Origin: Eubacteriales bacterium
GTDB lineage: Bacteria; Bacillota_A; Clostridia; Lachnospirales; Lachnospiraceae
Assembly: GCA_030527765.1 (NCBI GenBank)
Contig: JAUNAE010000056.1
Span: 1 to 14,126, forward strand
DNA: 14,126 nt
Reading direction: 5' to 3'
Shown here: positions 13,544 through 14,126 of the stretch, piece by piece
Numbering within the stretch: the first letter of the stretch is position 1
How the letters are laid out: each line of letters starts with the position of its first letter
Notes under the pieces: generated by a model
Told to the model about the DNA's origin: nothing
The model's input: only the letters and a program-made list of their open reading frames with translations
Databases searched by the model: none
Translations under genes and position numbers: made by a program

Positions 13544-14126
13544 TCAGTAACTGTTCAGAAATTTGTCCCGGTTTCCCAGCTGCCAGAATGCAACTGCACT
13601 TGCAGCCGCCACATTCAGGGAATCCACTCCTGCTGCCATCGGAATAATCACCGTATCCTCGCAGGAAGCTATGGTCTCTTCACTGAGGCCGTCTCCCTCA
13701 TTTCCCAGAAGCAGAGCCAGACGCTCTCTGTCCTGAAGGGATGGATGATCCAGTGGAATGGATTTATCTTTCAGGGCCATTGCTGCAAAATGATAGCCCA
13801 TCTCCTTCAGCTCTGTCATAGGACGCTGCCGCCAGTTTTCTTTCTTCGTACAAAGATATGTCCAGGGCACCTGAAACACTGTTCCCATACTGACTCTGGA
13901 TGCTCTTCTGGAAAGCGGATCACAGCAATCCGGTGTCAGAAGCACCGCATCCATATGCAGGGCTGCCGCCGATCGAAAGATCGCCCCGATATTTGTCGGA
14001 TTCACTACACGCTCCAGAATTGCAATTCTTCGTAAGGGTCTGCATAATTCTGCAAAATTCGGAAGTTCCGGTCTATGCAGCACACAAAGAGCCCCTCGTG
14101 TCATAGGAAAACCCGTCAGCTGCCGA
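13544..14126 (-). CDS. TrmH/SpoU-family RNA 2'-O-methyltransferase (5' end outside window)
   Basis: This is an S-adenosylmethionine-dependent enzyme that methylates a ribose 2'-hydroxyl in tRNA or rRNA. The three SPOUT knot motifs are present in order: NPTNIGAIFRSA with the conserved Asn and Arg, LLLGNEGDGLS, and VIIPMAAGVDSLNVAAASAVAF. The C-terminus is complete (FLNSY, stop at 13544). The reading frame stays open to the right edge, adding RQLTGFP before an internal ATG at 14104. The family usually has residues of this kind there (GFP.TRG), so the ATG at 14104 is internal and the true start lies beyond 14126. The target RNA cannot be told from this part. Confidence 0.9.
   Translation of the reverse strand, partial: RQLTGFPMTRGALCVLHRPELPNFAELCRPLRRIAILERVVNPTNIGAIFRSAAALHMDAVLLTPDCCDPLSRRASRVSMGTVFQVPWTYLCTKKENWRQRPMTELKEMGYHFAAMALKDKSIPLDHPSLQDRERLALLLGNEGDGLSEETIASCEDTVIIPMAAGVDSLNVAAASAVAFWQLGNRDKFLNSY

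Noticed and set aside
13544..14104. Complete methyltransferase gene starting at 14104
   Set aside because: The frame stays open to the window edge and the residues before that ATG fit the family, so the gene is cut by the window border.

Overview
The window looks like an ordinary chromosomal stretch of a low-to-mid GC Gram-positive anaerobe. Clostridia, most likely Lachnospiraceae, is the best guess. This rests on strong AGGAGG-type ribosome binding sites, consensus sigma-A promoters, intrinsic terminators ending in U-tracts, a large Bacillus-type SRP RNA, and a phosphofructokinase variant (GGNGT / PKTIDND) that I associate with this family. No tRNA, CRISPR array or complete mobile element is visible.

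Left part (1-3403). dnaX (minus) lies downstream of pfkA (minus). An intrinsic terminator sits in the gap between them, only about 21 nt before the dnaX start. pfkA is preceded by a roughly 150-nt leader rich in hairpins. Its promoter is back to back with a perfect consensus promoter that drives the SRP RNA (plus), which ends in a clear terminator.

Middle part (3404-9454). Two overlapping genes encode a heterodimeric ABC exporter with one degenerate and one canonical ATP site. After a terminator comes a manganese (yybP-ykoY) riboswitch with its own promoter and an overlapping terminator. The layout suggests a transcriptional ON switch. The genes under it are not a known Mn exporter but an HflK/HflC-type SPFH pair, which normally controls FtsH-type membrane proteolysis. 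This is one of the two most interesting observations.

Right part (9455-13543). A LacI-family repressor gene (minus) diverges from a DapA/NAL-family aldolase gene, which is followed by a transporter with the NRAMP fold. The divergent region holds two copies of a 15-bp operator in inverted orientation, each placed on a promoter. The transporter has lost the hallmark NRAMP metal ligands: GPGN replaces DPGN in TM1, and no MPHN is visible in TM6. With the aldolase partner, this points to an organic substrate rather than a metal ion. This repressor, aldolase and non-metal NRAMP cassette is the best candidate for an undescribed catabolic system.

Right edge (13544-14126). The window ends inside a SpoU/TrmH-family RNA methyltransferase gene on the minus strand. 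Its 5' end lies outside. It converges with the transporter gene on a shared bidirectional terminator.
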